NCBI GenBank assembly: GCA_948146395.1
Contig: OX411558.1
Location: 33,589,350-33,653,349, forward strand
Source of the DNA: Fragum whitleyi
Taxonomy: Eukaryota; Mollusca; Bivalvia; Cardiida; Cardiidae
DNA length: 64,000 bases
Reading direction: 5' to 3'
Shown in pieces: positions 23,001 to 33,049 of the stretch. The first letter of the stretch is position 1. The number at the start of each line of letters is the position of its first letter. The notes beneath the pieces are model-generated. The model was not told the DNA's origin. It did not search any database and worked only from the letters and a program-made list of their open reading frames with translations. The position numbers and the translations under genes were made by a program.

Positions 23001-26000
23001 TTATTCTCTATATATTACAGGACCAGATGGAAGGTTTACTCCAAATGTTGGTACAACTGCTATCATCCAATGATATTAATGTGGTGACGTGTGCGGCAGG
23101 TATCCTGTCTAACTTGACCTGTAACAACCTTCGTAACAAGATGACCGTGTGCCAGGTTGGCGGTATTGAAGCCTTAGTTAGAACAATACTTCAGGCTGGA
23201 GATCGGGAAGATATCACAGAACCAGCTGTAAGTCTACAAACATTCACATTTATAGATAATACTTGTGGCTGAGCAAACCCTATGTTGTGGCATACTAATT
23301 TTATTTGTGATGATGACATGATTCCAATGGGTACCCACAACATACTAGTAGTGTGGATAATTAAATATTTGCAATACTTTCTCTATATGTGTACCCCTGA
23401 CATTAATTGTTCAACCTTTTCAACACAGAATTTTAAACATGTTCCATTCCATAGTTTGTGAGATAATGTCTTTGGTTGTATTTTGCTTGAATTTCCATTT
23501 ATTGTATGAACAGTCAAATCCAGCCCGAATATCATTAAAAACAAATAGAACATAGAGCTTTCTGAGATGGATGATCTAAGCAAATTAGCTGTTTGTCTAG
23601 TAAATTCTAACCTATTGATTGGTCAAATGAATTATCAGTTGAGAATTGAAACGATACAACCGTTGTAAGAATGGTGATGTATAGGGTCAATTTCTAATGA
23701 AGCCAGCCTGGTTCAGGAGTCTGAATGAAAGTAAAAAACTGTATATCTTTTTGCAAGTAAATGTGGATGATAGTTACCTTCAGCATTATTTGTTTACTAG
23801 TAATTTAACAGAAAAAATAATAGACATTACCTATATCTTTATGTCAATATCTTGATGTTTACAGGTATGTGCCTTGCGTCACTTGACAGCCCGTCACCAT
23901 GAGGCAGAGATGGCCCAGAATGCTGTGCGCCTACACTATGGTTTACCTGTGTTAGTAAAACTACTCCACCCACCCAGCAGATGGCCATTAATCAAGGCTG
24001 TGGTTGGACTCATTCGTAATTTGGCCCTGTGCCCAGCCAACCATGCTCCTCTGAGGGAGCACGGAGCCTTACCCAGAATTGTTCAGCTTATGATTAGAGC
24101 ACATCAAGACACCCAGAGGGTAAGAAATACAGAATCTCCCAATAGATACCTTCAAAATTAAGAGATCAAGAGAATATGTGTTGAATTAATGGAGGCATGT
24201 AAATAAAATCAATCACACTATATGAATACGCAAAGCAGATTCATACATGAGTGTGATTAGGTTTTTAGTCTGGTACCTGCATGATTTCAACAAAAACTCT
24301 CTTTATTTCATATAATTGAAACTTTTGAAGCAAAAGTTTACCCTGAAATATGTGGATTGTATATGGGACTACTTTCTAAAGCAGCTTACAAAAATGCTGC
24401 GCTATCAAAATTGTTTTCATGGAGTAATAAAATCATTTTTTTCAGCCAATCAGAATGCATGAAGTTAGGTGAACATAACTAGATTTAAATCATATAGATT
24501 TTTACCCAAGTCTTACAGATTAAAAAACACTGCAGGAGTTCAGCAGAATTCGAATCAAAGAGAACTAGAAGTACTAAATGTCTTTCATAATTCATTTGAA
24601 AACTACAAATTCCACGTTCAAACAAACAGGTACTGTAGACAAAAATCAGGCTGATCTTTGTTTATGCCTCCTGTCATAACTTGAAAAGTCTATGTTCCTC
24701 ATGTCAGTTTGTCTCTTACCAATGGTTTGGTGAATAGAATCTTAAGTTAAATAGTCACTGGAGGGACAGGAAAGATAAAGTAGTACTATTGGTGTGAGAA
24801 ATACCAGGTATCCATTGTCAGGTGCTCCAGCTGCTGTAACAAGTGGGAAATAATTATAAAAGTGTCATTGTCATTTAGTTCAACCAATCAACATGTCATT
24901 AATTTAAGAAATCCAGATGTCAAATAATAAATTTGAGTTTAGATATTGTTTGAGGAAATGTTTTTGGTGCTTAGTAGTTTAGAGAAAACAGTAACCAGAA
25001 AATTGTAAATGGGAGAATATTTAGTTTATTCTTGAATATTACTAAAAGCAATTTTCAGTAACATTAGTGACTGAATGAACACTAAGAATAGGGATGAATT
25101 GCAATAAAATATTGACCATAAGAACAGATATTGCTCGCCAATCTCTCCAAAGCCCTATAGATGGTAAAACAGAAATTAAAGGAAATCTTTTTCCTGTTTC
25201 TCTGATAAAGAACAATCCTTTGTGATGTAAATAATTATGGTAAAGGACGATATAGCTTGTTGCTAACAATTTCTTCTTGTCCTTCAATAAAAGAGACTTA
25301 AATTCTGAGACTAAAAGATTATAGTAGATTTTGACAAAAAATTTTGAACTCTTTCATGTTTAAGTTGGGATCTACTAATAAGAATTTTGCTTTTCATCTT
25401 TTCAGAGAGCATCTATCAGCTCTAATGGTCAGGGATCAGGTTATGTGGATGGGGTCAGAATGGAGGAGATTGTGGAGGGGACAGTAGGGGCCCTTCATAT
25501 TCTGGCCAGGGAGGCCCATAACAGGGCTGTTATCAGGGGACTGAACTGTATCCCTCTCTTTGTTCAGGTAGGTGTTCTGATTGTCTCCCTTTTGACTTCT
25601 AAACAAAAATCACAGCTTATTTATTTTGGTTAAAAACTTTCTTAAACTAAACATTTATGTCTACCAAGGCATTTAAAATGGTAAGGTAATAATTTCAAGG
25701 GGTTAGCACAACATAAATGTAAGTGTCTATATATTCATAGGTACTTACAATAGTGCATGGGTGAAAGTTTTCCGTATTATTTCGGAATTCCGTATTTTGG
25801 TCGGCCACCGGGACCATTTTTCCAAATCGCATAAATCCAATTAGAAAAGTTTGGAGGGGGTGAGAGGGGTTAACATTGTTTTTCTGTGATCAGATCTAAA
25901 ATTCTCGGAGATCGCTCCTGTTACTCATTATGAGATGTCGGAAAGAACAGAACGAAAAAAAAAAATGGCGGTTTGATAGGAAAAGACTCGCGATTATCTT

Positions 26001-28990
26001 AACAGTTGAGAAATCGAGCATCGGGAGGCCTCGGGGATTCGGCGAATAGACGAGAAAGTCCGAGTGATGTTCCGATAGACAAACGAGGTCACCCGAAAAA
26101 GAAACTTTTACGAGGATTACCAAATATAGAAATTTCCATTACCTGAAGTTCGGTGTACAAATTGTAATTTGTAAGATCGGCTGTGATTGGTTTAATTCCC
26201 TTCCATTATCCAATCTAACGTCACATTACATGAAATAATATGAGCAGTTAATTGTCTACATTTCCGCTTCACAATGGCATAGAAAAACAAAATTCGGATT
26301 CGGGAAACTGTTGAGATTATATGAAAGTGTTTGAGTATGGCGTAGGAAATAAATCGAGATTGAAACTGTTTAACGAAAGAGATGCTGGAGGGGAGAAATG
26401 GGTCGATTTTCTTGGGAGGGAAGGTGACCGGTCAACTCAACCCGAAGTTAAAAATCAAATGGAAAAATCTTTACCAAAAGTGGTAGTTTAGTGTCGTAAA
26501 AGCCTTTCTCAGTGGTTTGAAAATGCTATTTCTAAGGAGCTCCGGGGCCTGGACCCCTGGCCAGGGTGTTGCCCTGGATCCACCGGGGTCCTGTGGCCCC
26601 CGGCTATAAAGTTCCGTATTTTCAAAAGTTATTTCTTTCACACATGATAGTGTTGCACTGACCCCCTGGTATGAACAAGGTATTTGAAATTCAAATATGC
26701 TGTTATCAGCTAAATGTTGAATTGAATGAATGCTTAAAACTGATAATAGTGTTTATACTTTTATACTGTGAATATACTTTTGTGGCATTAACAGTATATA
26801 TGACCCTATTTTGTTTATAATTAATGGGTTTTGTCCTATTTTCAGTTGTTGTATTCACCAATAGAAAACATTCAGAGAGTTGCCGCAGGTGTTCTGTGTG
26901 AGCTGGCCTCGGATAAAGAAGGTGCTGAAATGATAGAACAAGAAGGGGCTACAGCCCCACTAACAGAGTTGTTACACTCCAGAAATGAGGGAGTTGGTAA
27001 GTAAAAGTCAAATATACTATTGGCTTAAAGTTAAGCATACTTTTCTACCAAGTGTGTAGAATTTTAAATAACTTGGTAAAATTCAGCTGCAGGAGATTAC
27101 ATTCAGAATTACAATGTGTAAATTCACATTGAACTTGTGTTTTCTATGATCAAAAGATGCCAAGCTGTTGTTTAAAAAAGGGAGGCATAACACAGTGTAA
27201 ATTGGATGTTGAAAGTAGCCGAAGACTTAAATGATTCTGAAATTTTTACTCAAAATGAATTTTGAGGTGTTTCTTTAAAAGATATGAAACCTTTCAACCA
27301 CCAAGATTATTTGCTACCAATTTCAAAATCAGGGGACATCTTTCAAATTCGCATACTCATTACATATGCAATTGAAAGTGTCAGGTCCACATATTCCTTT
27401 GGTTAATTCTAGTTTAGTTATGCTTAACTTTATGCCAATAGTACAATATAATCTCATCCCATACTGGAAAAAAGGAAATAGCGGTTTCTTCTTTTTCCAC
27501 AATATTTTCAAATATAAAATCACAAGGACACAATTTTAGAAAATGTATGACACTGGGATAATGCATTTATTTTCATTAATTAGTTTTGTGTAGAATAAAA
27601 TAATTTGTACAATTTACCCTTTAAAGGATAATTTTGTTCTCTTGAATTTTGATTGAAGAAAAAATCTCGACAATCCAGAGTACCAACATAATAAAGATAA
27701 ATAGCTTGAAATTAAGTTCCAGTGTTGAAAGGTCTTCATGCTTATACAAATATACCCACTCATGATCTGCAGCAATAGGAAATAAAATTAACTATACAAA
27801 ATAAAATAATTGAAATTTTTTCTAAAATGAAATCATGTGAATTGAAGGGTTATAATCCTTGATTAATATCTGTATCTGTACCATTTCAGCAACCTATGCA
27901 GCTGCTGTGTTATTTCGTATGTCTGAAGATAAACCACAAGACTACAAGAAAAGATTATCAGTAGAACTGACCAGCTCACTGTTCAGGGGTGACCAGAATA
28001 TGCCCTGGGCTGATCCTCCAGGATTTGAGGATGTTGGATTTAACCAGGATGAGTTCCGGCCCAGTGATCAGTCCATGTATAATACAGGGAGCCAACAGAA
28101 TCTGAGTGGATCACAACATGATATGAGTCGTGGAGGTGAGTGTATACAATTATACAAGCTGTATAAGGCTCATGCTAGTGCTAGAAATTAGGGAGTCATT
28201 GACTCCTTAACCATGATATTCTTGGGTTCAAAACTCATTCTTAAGGAGTCAAAATAAAAGAAAAAGGCAAATTGTGTCTAGAATTTTACAGGTTTCTGTG
28301 TGAATTGACCCTTTGTTGTATGAATATAAAGGTAAAAACTAATCAGTAGAGTCCTAAATAGTATACAAGATACATCATCGGAAATTTGAGTGATAAAACC
28401 CTGTATTGACTCTCTAAAATTGCTTAGGGTCAAAATAGGATTTTTTCAAATTTTGAAGGGTCAAAACCTTCATTTAAGGGTCAAACACGAGCCTTTGCTG
28501 TACAGCTTTCTACAATTAAAGAGGCTATAAGCTTATCTATTGAGCCAGAGTATTGATGTTGTTTAATGCATGGTAAGCTGGCTAAAATCAAATAGATATA
28601 TATGGCATAGTGTTTAATAGTTCTATTTTAATGTAGGAAGGATTTATCTGAACAAAAACAATCTGCATCTTCAAATTTATGAAGTCATCTGTCAAAGTCT
28701 GACTTAAATAAATGTTAAAAATCTTGTTCTAGAAAATATTTTTATAAGCCCAAGTTTTGACAATGTAATCATTTCTTTTTTCAGGTTATGATGCCCAGCT
28801 CCCCATAGACTCCATGCAGGGCCTTGACCTGGGTAGCCAACATGGTGGGAACCAGTATGGTCAGATGGACAACCTTGACCTTGGTCCTCATGGTGACCTC
28901 AGTTTTGGTAACCTTGACAACGGTGGAATGCCCCCACAACAAGGAGATAATTCTGGACTACCACAACAGTGGTTTGATACTGATCTATAG
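14026..28990 (+). CDS. CTNNB1: Beta-catenin (armadillo/CTNNB1 orthologue), 13 coding exons
   Basis: Joined exons are 14026-14068, 16138-16265, 16851-16986, 17503-17995, 18326-18527, 21609-21753, 22623-22726, 23021-23227, 23865-24119, 25406-25567, 26846-26996, 27890-28135 and 28785-28990. They give 2478 nt, 825 residues plus TAG. All introns are GT-AG and phases match. Beta-catenin links cadherins to alpha-catenin at the membrane and is the nuclear co-activator of TCF/LEF in Wnt signalling. Visible features are: degron DSGIQS (S48, S52, T56, S60 matching human S33, S37, T41, S45); alpha-catenin-binding segment around 140-165 with Y164 (human Y142); armadillo repeats about 163-688 with both charged-button lysines, K334 and K457 (human K312, K435); kinase-type sites S574 in RRAS and S699 in KKRLS (human S552, S675); Y678 (human Y654); and C-terminal WFDTDL, a PDZ ligand. 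Length fits (human 781, fly 843). Human numbering is from memory of the family. Confidence 0.97.
14087..15060. mobile_element. pogo/Tigger-like non-autonomous DNA transposon
   Basis: 974 bp with TA on both sides (14085-14086 and 15061-15062). Inverted ends are CAGTCAAATATCTTTACGTC and the complement of CAGTGGAATATCTATATGTC. The CAGT start, TA target and repeated TACGTCGAA motifs fit Tigger/pogo elements. An open frame at 14524-14772 (82 codons) inside it shows no DDE or helix-turn-helix motif and may be debris. The element starts 18 bases after the exon 2 donor. Confidence 0.8.
15304..15546. mobile_element. Palindromic MITE with GGGCCC ends
   Basis: Inverted ends share GGGCCC, then AAGGTTA or GAGGTTA, then AACTTTTCTCAGGCTCA over about 33 bases. 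About 243 bp long, non-coding, in intron 2. A diverged relative is probably at 48454-48665. Confidence 0.75.
16138..16265 (+). CDS. CTNNB1: Beta-catenin exon 3 (phosphodegron, first part)
   Basis: 128 nt, codons 15-57. Acceptor TATTTACAG|T, donor CTCAG|GTCAGT, starts in phase 1 and ends in phase 0. Holds K32 (possible ubiquitin acceptor, like human K19) and [10 protein letters not shown], the GSK3/beta-TrCP region with S48, S52 and T56. The CK1 priming serine is on the next exon. Confidence 0.95.
16500..16690. repeat. Dispersed repeat fragment in intron 3
   Basis: Similar to 31160-31330: both have CATTGTG or TTTTGTGATAACTGTG, AAACTTGGCACACA, GCAA(C/T)...TATACTAT and TTGTGCAAATTGTGCCTCT-type blocks in the same order. 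Diverged, with no clear ends. Confidence 0.45.
16851..16986 (+). CDS. CTNNB1: Beta-catenin exon 4 (CK1 priming serine, N-terminal arm)
   Basis: 136 nt, codons 58-102 plus one base. Acceptor ATTATTGTAG|G, donor GAAG|GTAGGA. Begins APSISGK, where S60 matches human S45, and ends with GFTQEQVE as in the vertebrate protein. The acidic stretch [12 protein letters not shown] fills the place of the human EEEDVDTS region. Confidence 0.94.
17503..17995 (+). CDS. CTNNB1: Beta-catenin exon 5 (alpha-catenin site, first armadillo repeats)
   Basis: 493 nt, codons 103-266 plus two bases; the longest coding exon. Contains [17 protein letters not shown], the alpha-catenin-binding helix [20 protein letters not shown] and armadillo repeats 1 to about 3 ([22 protein letters not shown]). 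Acceptor TGTATTTCAG|A, donor CTGAG|GTGAGC. An upstream open frame joins it by chance and is intronic. Confidence 0.96.
18326..18527 (+). CDS. CTNNB1: Beta-catenin exon 6
   Basis: 202 nt completing codon 266/267 through 334. Codes [20 protein letters not shown] through LAYGNQESK, armadillo repeats about 3-4. It ends with K334, the first charged-button lysine. Acceptor CTTTCACAG|T, donor CAAA|GTAAGC, ends in phase 0. Confidence 0.96.
18788..19312 (-). mobile_element. AGCTCACCTGAAC-type MITE in intron 6
   Basis: Left end ACAAGAGGGCCAGAATGACC, then CTAAACCGCTCACCTGAATT; right end CATGTTGTGTTCAGGTGAGC. The direct repeat AAAATGATA lies near both sides and may be a 9 bp target duplication, though a few extra bases follow the right terminus. 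The reverse-oriented relative is at 31333-31975. Non-coding. Confidence 0.6.
19862..20291. mobile_element. TA-flanked MITE in intron 6
   Basis: 430 bp. Ends CAGTTAATAACATCGTGAAA and the complement of CAGTTAGTTACATCGTGAAA, flanked by TA at 19860-19861 and 20292-20293. The interior has many GAGTGAGCGA-like words. CAGTT ends with a TA target fit Tc1/mariner-pogo mobilisation. No ORF. Confidence 0.75.
21609..21753 (+). CDS. CTNNB1: Beta-catenin exon 7
   Basis: 145 nt, codons 335-382 plus one base. Codes [20 protein letters not shown], then [20 protein letters not shown], armadillo repeats about 5-6. K357 matches human K335. Acceptor TATTACAG|C, donor GCAG|GTAAGC. Confidence 0.96.
22327..22601 (+). 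mobile_element. tRNA-derived SINE, family A, at the exon 8 acceptor
   Basis: About 275 bp with a tRNA-like head (B box GGTTCAATCC), the family A body (CTCTCACCAATTGGTTGATA, AGAAATACTAGGAAACCATT) and tail GTTGAAAGCGACGTAAAAC plus (ATCA)n. A perfect 16-base target duplication, GTCATTATTCTGTTAT, lies at 22311-22326 and 22602-22617. The right copy is the polypyrimidine tract of exon 8, five bases before the exon start. Confidence 0.92.
22623..22726 (+). CDS. CTNNB1: Beta-catenin exon 8
   Basis: 104 nt, codons 383-417. Codes [20 protein letters not shown], then [14 protein letters not shown]; armadillo repeat about 6-7. Acceptor TGTTATTACAG|G lies right after a SINE insertion. Donor AAATGT|GTAAGT. 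The final cysteine replaces the Q/E found at this junction in vertebrates. Confidence 0.95.
23021..23227 (+). CDS. CTNNB1: Beta-catenin exon 9
   Basis: 207 nt, codons 418-486, phase 0 at both ends. Codes armadillo repeats about 7-8 with [20 protein letters not shown]457 is the second charged-button lysine (human K435). Ends [10 protein letters not shown]. Acceptor ATATTACAG|G, donor CAGCT|GTAAGT. In-frame skipping would remove the lysine contact for TCF/cadherin. Confidence 0.96.
23865..24119 (+). CDS. CTNNB1: Beta-catenin exon 10
   Basis: 255 nt, codons 487-571, phase 0 at both ends. Codes [20 protein letters not shown] through [20 protein letters not shown] to AHQDTQR; armadillo repeats 9-10. 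Acceptor GTTTACAG|G, donor CAGAGG|GTAAGA. Confidence 0.96.
24698..24893 (+). mobile_element. SINE family A, degenerate fragment in intron 10
   Basis: The body matches the family A SINE: GTTTGTCTCTTACCAATGG, then GTGAGAAATACCAGGTATCC, GGTGCTCCAGCTGC, and a worn tail TTCAACCAATCAACA. The tRNA head is missing and there is no clear target duplication. Confidence 0.75.
25406..25567 (+). CDS. CTNNB1: Beta-catenin exon 11
   Basis: 162 nt, codons 572-625. Starts [20 protein letters not shown]. With the preceding R571 this gives RRAS, where S574 matches human S552, a PKA/AKT-type site. The loop here is two residues longer than in human. Continues into armadillo repeat 11 ([20 protein letters not shown]). 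Acceptor CTTTTCAG|A chosen because it keeps frame; donor TTCAG|GTAGGT. Confidence 0.95.
25756..26646. mobile_element. Probable non-autonomous DNA element in intron 11
   Basis: 891 bp with short inverted ends CATGGGTGAAAG and CTTTCACACATG, flanked by the direct repeat ATAGTG (25750-25755 and 26647-26652). Both ends also share TTCCGTATT blocks. The right part is GC-rich (CCGGGGCC...CACCGGGGTCCTGTGG). No coding capacity. Superfamily unknown. Confidence 0.55.
26846..26996 (+). CDS. CTNNB1: Beta-catenin exon 12
   Basis: 151 nt, codons 626-675 plus one base. Codes [20 protein letters not shown], then [20 protein letters not shown] to HSRNEGV; armadillo repeats 11-12. Acceptor CTATTTTCAG|T, donor GTTG|GTAAGT. 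Confidence 0.96.
27015..27443. mobile_element. MITE with TACTATTGGC ends in intron 12
   Basis: 429 bp. Inverted ends TACTATTGGCTTAAAGTTAA and the complement of TACTATTGGCATAAAGTTAA, extending to about 27 bases. Non-coding. It begins 18 bases after the exon 12 donor. Confidence 0.7.
27890..28135 (+). CDS. CTNNB1: Beta-catenin exon 13
   Basis: 246 nt, codons 676-757 plus one base. Ends armadillo repeat 12 ([20 protein letters not shown]) with Y678 (human Y654) and S699 in [13 protein letters not shown] (human S675). The acidic C-terminal domain follows ([18 protein letters not shown]). Acceptor CCATTTCAG|C, donor GGAG|GTGAGT. Confidence 0.95.
28785..28990 (+). CDS. CTNNB1: Beta-catenin exon 14 (C-terminus)
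   Basis: 206 nt, codons 758-825 and the TAG stop at 28988-28990. Codes a Gly/Gln/Asp-rich transactivation tail ending [10 protein letters not shown]; the last residues are the conserved PDZ ligand. Acceptor TTTTTTCAG|G. Confidence 0.95.
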
Positions 28991-31055
28991 GAGGATATGG
29001 TGTCTCTCACATGGAACATTTTAAAGTGAACAAATAGAAGTTGTTAGGGCTGCAGTAATGAACCATCATGGGTGTGGAAACATAATTTTGTGGAATTTTT
29101 TGTTTTAAATGAGACCTAGGCATTATCATGTTAAATAGACTACTGCCATTTTATATTTGAATTTCATAATGGTTAAAAACGTTTAAAAAGCTTTAACCAA
29201 TATGTATTTTTACAAGTTTTATGGTAATAGGAGCTTGCATTCTATGGTAATGAAATATTTTATAGGAATTTGAATGTTTGAACCCAACTAGCTGCCGTTA
29301 TCTGTAAATCTGTAACAAATTGATAATGGAGTGAAACAAAGAACTGCAGCCTTCAATCTTATCATTGTTTTTAACAATCATTATCGACATGATGTCTATG
29401 TGTGACAGAAATGATGCTGTAGATACGTATTGGTTGCCCACTGATGATATAATGTTGAACATTACACAAAAACGTCCAACCATTCACTGCCTTGATTTCA
29501 AAGTCCCATAGAAGGTAGCTAGAGCATATACAAGTTTCTACATTGTATAGGCAATAGAACCTTTTAGTTCTGGGAGGATGATTTAACATTGTGATCATAT
29601 TTCATCTTGACTTAGGTCAATAAAAAAACAGGCGTTGGAACCGACACAAATCATTTTAACTACATTGCATGTAAGCACTTTAAGCAGTTTTTGTCCTTGA
29701 TGGTTTTAAACCATGGTTGCCATATCAGTTTGTTTATACTCTGTATGTAAAAATCACTCCAGAAAAAGCTGAAATAGATTTAGTTTATAATGCAGCTTTT
29801 AGTAAATGATTTGGGTTAGAAATGAAAATTGAGGCAGATTGTTTGAAAAAACTAATTTTAAATTATTTACTGTAAAATCTTTTACTACAAGAAAGTTATA
29901 ATGATACATTGTCTCAAACACATTTTGGCACCTGGCTTTATTTCTGTAAATTACATTAGCATTGAGTCTTTGCATTATGATGGTCATATTTGAAGGGATA
30001 ATCTTTTAGATCTGGTCAGTGTCTATATGTGTATAGTCACTTAGTGTAATTTTGCACTATTTCCTCTTCATTAGAGGTCAGTGGACAAATGGTGTAGATA
30101 TAGATTGGTTTGGATAGCTAATGTTTGTCTTCACTTTTTGTGGGACCTGTAACCAGTCATAAAATCAAATGCTTTTGTGTCAAATATAGCTTAAGATGAA
30201 ATTTCATGTTGTAATTTGAATATTTATGTAGTAGGTAGTTGATTTTTTCTCAACCAACAACATAGGACGTTCACAAAAGAATATATCCTTTCCAACTACT
30301 TACTTTAACTTAACTTTCAAAATAACTAGCTGAACTTTGGAAATGAAAATGTTGAAATACTTCAAAAGTACAGGTAAAGGGGATGTTTTGGACTTCAAAT
30401 TTAAAAAATTGACTAGGTCCAGCTCAAATCCTATTTTGTTGGTACTCATTGGGATCTTCTTGTCCAGCGATGACATGATTCAAATCAATACCCACAAACC
30501 AAGAATTTTTTACAAATAAAGATTTAAGACTGGAGTTACTACTTGGAGATAAAATTTCTTTGGGAAAAAGGAACCTCATGATTTTAAGTCCAATAATAAA
30601 ACTGCATACATGTATCATTAAGTCGGTCGTAATACTATCATTTCATCTAGCACTATGTACATACTTCATAGAATTTTTATATAAATAAGGGAGCAATATA
30701 TAACTATGTAGTCATAGTGTTTTTACTTGGTCAAGTTTGTTAAAACGGACAGAAAACAATTCAACATGTTTTATATTTTAGTGAAATGTAAATAATTTTA
30801 ACCAAGTGACATAAACATCGTATAATATTTTCGTTAATTTATTTTTTAAAAAGGCATGTGTAACAGTAGAATCAAGTTTTCTTTAGAAATTATGGTTATG
30901 TTGGAATAATCCTTATTTTTCGGAATTATGTCTTTTTTTGGTTTCGAATCTTTTCAAAATTTCTTTCTGTCCATCTTTGATTATTCAATGTATCTGATGT
31001 TTTAGTACCAAAATGTACAGTGCTTTTGTAAATAAAGTATAGATCTAGTTCAACA
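28991..31055 (+). other. CTNNB1: Beta-catenin 3' UTR (predicted)
   Basis: AT-rich non-coding sequence after the stop. Possible polyadenylation signals AATAAA occur at 29619-29624, 30515-30520 and 31031-31036. The last, in TTTTGTAAATAAAG, is followed by T-rich sequence and by recognisable repeats from about 31100, so it is taken as the main end. Use of the earlier signals would give shorter 3' UTRs. Confidence 0.6.
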
Positions 31056-31159
31056 AATGGTTACTTTTATATTGTATTACCACTGTACAGCTGTACTAAT
31101 AGATTGATTTGTTCAGCCGTTTTTTGCTCGACGGTTTTCAGAGAAAACCCAAGATATTG

Positions 31160-31332
31160 CCGTAGCTTTAGCGTCGTTATCATTGTGCCAAAACTATGAC
31201 CTTTTGTGATATTTCTGGTTCTACTTAAGGCATTCACTTAAACTTGGCACACAAGTTCACCACCAAAGGAGCAATATATACTATCAATGTGGATAATTCT
31301 AGATGCAATTTGTGCAAATGATGCCTCTTTTT
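31160..31332 (+). repeat. Dispersed repeat fragment
   Basis: Similar in block order to 16500-16690 in intron 3 (AAACTTGGCACACA, TATACTATCA, TTTGTGCAAATGATGCCTCT). It abuts the AGCTCACCTGAGC terminus at 31333. Confidence 0.45.
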
Positions 31333-31975
31333 AGCTCACCTGAGCACAACGTGAATGTCAACAATTTAAGTGTTAACACTCCAGAGGCAACAAATATGAT
31401 GACACTTGGTCAGAATGTTGGTCAGGTCACAAGGACGAACCCTATGGAAAATGGGAAGGATCCATGCTATATTAGGGGAAAAGGAGTCTTGATGATAATT
31501 TTCTTGTTATAACTCTAGAGGCCACAATTTTGGCTCAAACTTCATGAAACATTGGTAATGGTTTTGTTTAGAGATTATCTCCTCTATGACATCTGTCCAT
31601 TATATTGATGTGATGTCCCAGGGGTCAAAGAGACTCGGGTGAGTGATCTAGGACCATCTTGATCCTCTTGTTTCACTTTGAAGTCTTTGAACAATTTGGC
31701 CGATTAAAACATTATAAGAATGTTCCTTGAGTAACCCTCTTCAAAAATCGTTCGCAAAACTTTGATTAGCCTTAAGATATGGGCATGGCAGGGTGGGGCT
31801 TATTTTGAGTCTCCGCAATAAGGAATATGTGGGCAGGGTCTTTCTTCCACGAATAACAACTCAACAAATAAGCAAATGTGAATGAAGCTTTACCAGAAAG
31901 TTACTTAGATGAGATCAACTGTAGCAATAATATTCAGGTGAGCGGTTTAGGGCCATTTTGGGACTCTTGTTAAAC
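31333..31975 (+). mobile_element. AGCTCACCTGAGC-type MITE, composite copy
   Basis: Starts AGCTCACCTGAGCACAACGT and ends with CAGGTGAGCGGTTTAGGGCC followed by GACTCTTGTT, the reverse of the element at 18788-19312. An internal GGTGAGTGATCTAGGACCAT...CCTCTTGTTT at about 31638-31672 looks like a second right terminus, so two copies or a nested copy may be fused. Non-coding. Confidence 0.6.
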
Positions 31976-32229
31976 ATTTTCATCTAGCAATAAATATCCG
32001 AATGTTGGCACCCGTAGGCGGTGCTCTTGTTAGCTGCTTAAGTGACATTTAGTAAAACTGGGTATTGTTATTGGAAAGTGTCTGTGTGCGTCGCTGTCAT
32101 CGGGTTTTAGCTAACACACCCCCCTTTTAACTCGTGTTGCCATTGCAACAAAAATGGGGGAAAATTACATCTTTAAAATCTTATTGGAAACCAGGAAGCA
32201 AACTGTCTTCACATGTTTCATCATCAAGT

Positions 32230-33000
32230 GATACATTTATCAAGTTAATTCTTTGTCTGATGTACCGAGATTTGGTGTGCACCGAAAGACATTTTTGCAC
32301 ATGGCAATAAACCGTTTCAAAGTTCTTAAATTCAAATGTTACATAAGAACGTTACCAGCCAAAATTGGGTCTACGAAAATAAGCCAATAAAAGGAGGCGT
32401 AGTAGGCGTTGAACTATCTGTAAACTATTCCTAAAAACAAGGAGGATGGTCTTATAAACGTTGAAGCTGCTATGTACTACTTTCCGTTTGAATTTCAAAG
32501 ACTGGTGAACTTAAACATGTGTCAAAGTCTTCGCTCGTTACTGCACAGACAATGCAGCGACAATAAGTCGTGTTGTTGTTTGATTATAGCGGACGATCTG
32601 TTAATCACTAGCACACTGCCAAATCATAAATATGGTTGATATGATGGCTCTTGTAAAACGCTATACACTGAGTATAGCCTTTTATAAGCCAATTTTCTAA
32701 AGGAATTTGACGATTTGATAATTGTCGCATCTTTTGTAACTTGTCATGCGTCCTTAAACATTAGTTTCCGGATTTTACTTTCATACAGACGGGTTTTCAC
32801 ACAGTTCACAGGATGAATGCTTGCCCCCACCCTCTCCAAGCATGGAATGTGTCGAGTTATTTGGGTTTTTGTATTGTATCGGTCAGACGTAGCAGGTTTG
32901 CAGCGTCCAATTAGTACGGTTCCTTCAGACATTGCGTTCAAATGTCACACGTACAGACTCTGGCCATTCAATTTTCCTGCCAATTCATTCTCGTAAAATA
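32230..33000 (-). repeat. Unnamed dispersed repeat, copy A (inverted relative to copy B)
   Basis: Its reverse complement aligns along its length with 38290-39350. Shared blocks include AATTCCTTTAGAAAATTGGC, TTAACAGATCGTCCGCTATA, and AAACCGTTT/AAACGGTTTATTGGCA. Relative to copy B it has about 30 extra bases near 32670 and lacks a SINE. No recognised protein. An open frame at 32744-32941 (-) is not conserved in copy B. Confidence 0.7.
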
Positions 33001-33049
33001 AACATACTGCAAGAATATTATTATTTTTCTTTTTTGAAACAACTTACTT

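Noticed and set aside
14026..28990. Possibility that the beta-catenin copy is a pseudogene
   Set aside because: All 13 exons keep frame, all introns are GT-AG, functional residues are intact and the C-terminal motif is complete.
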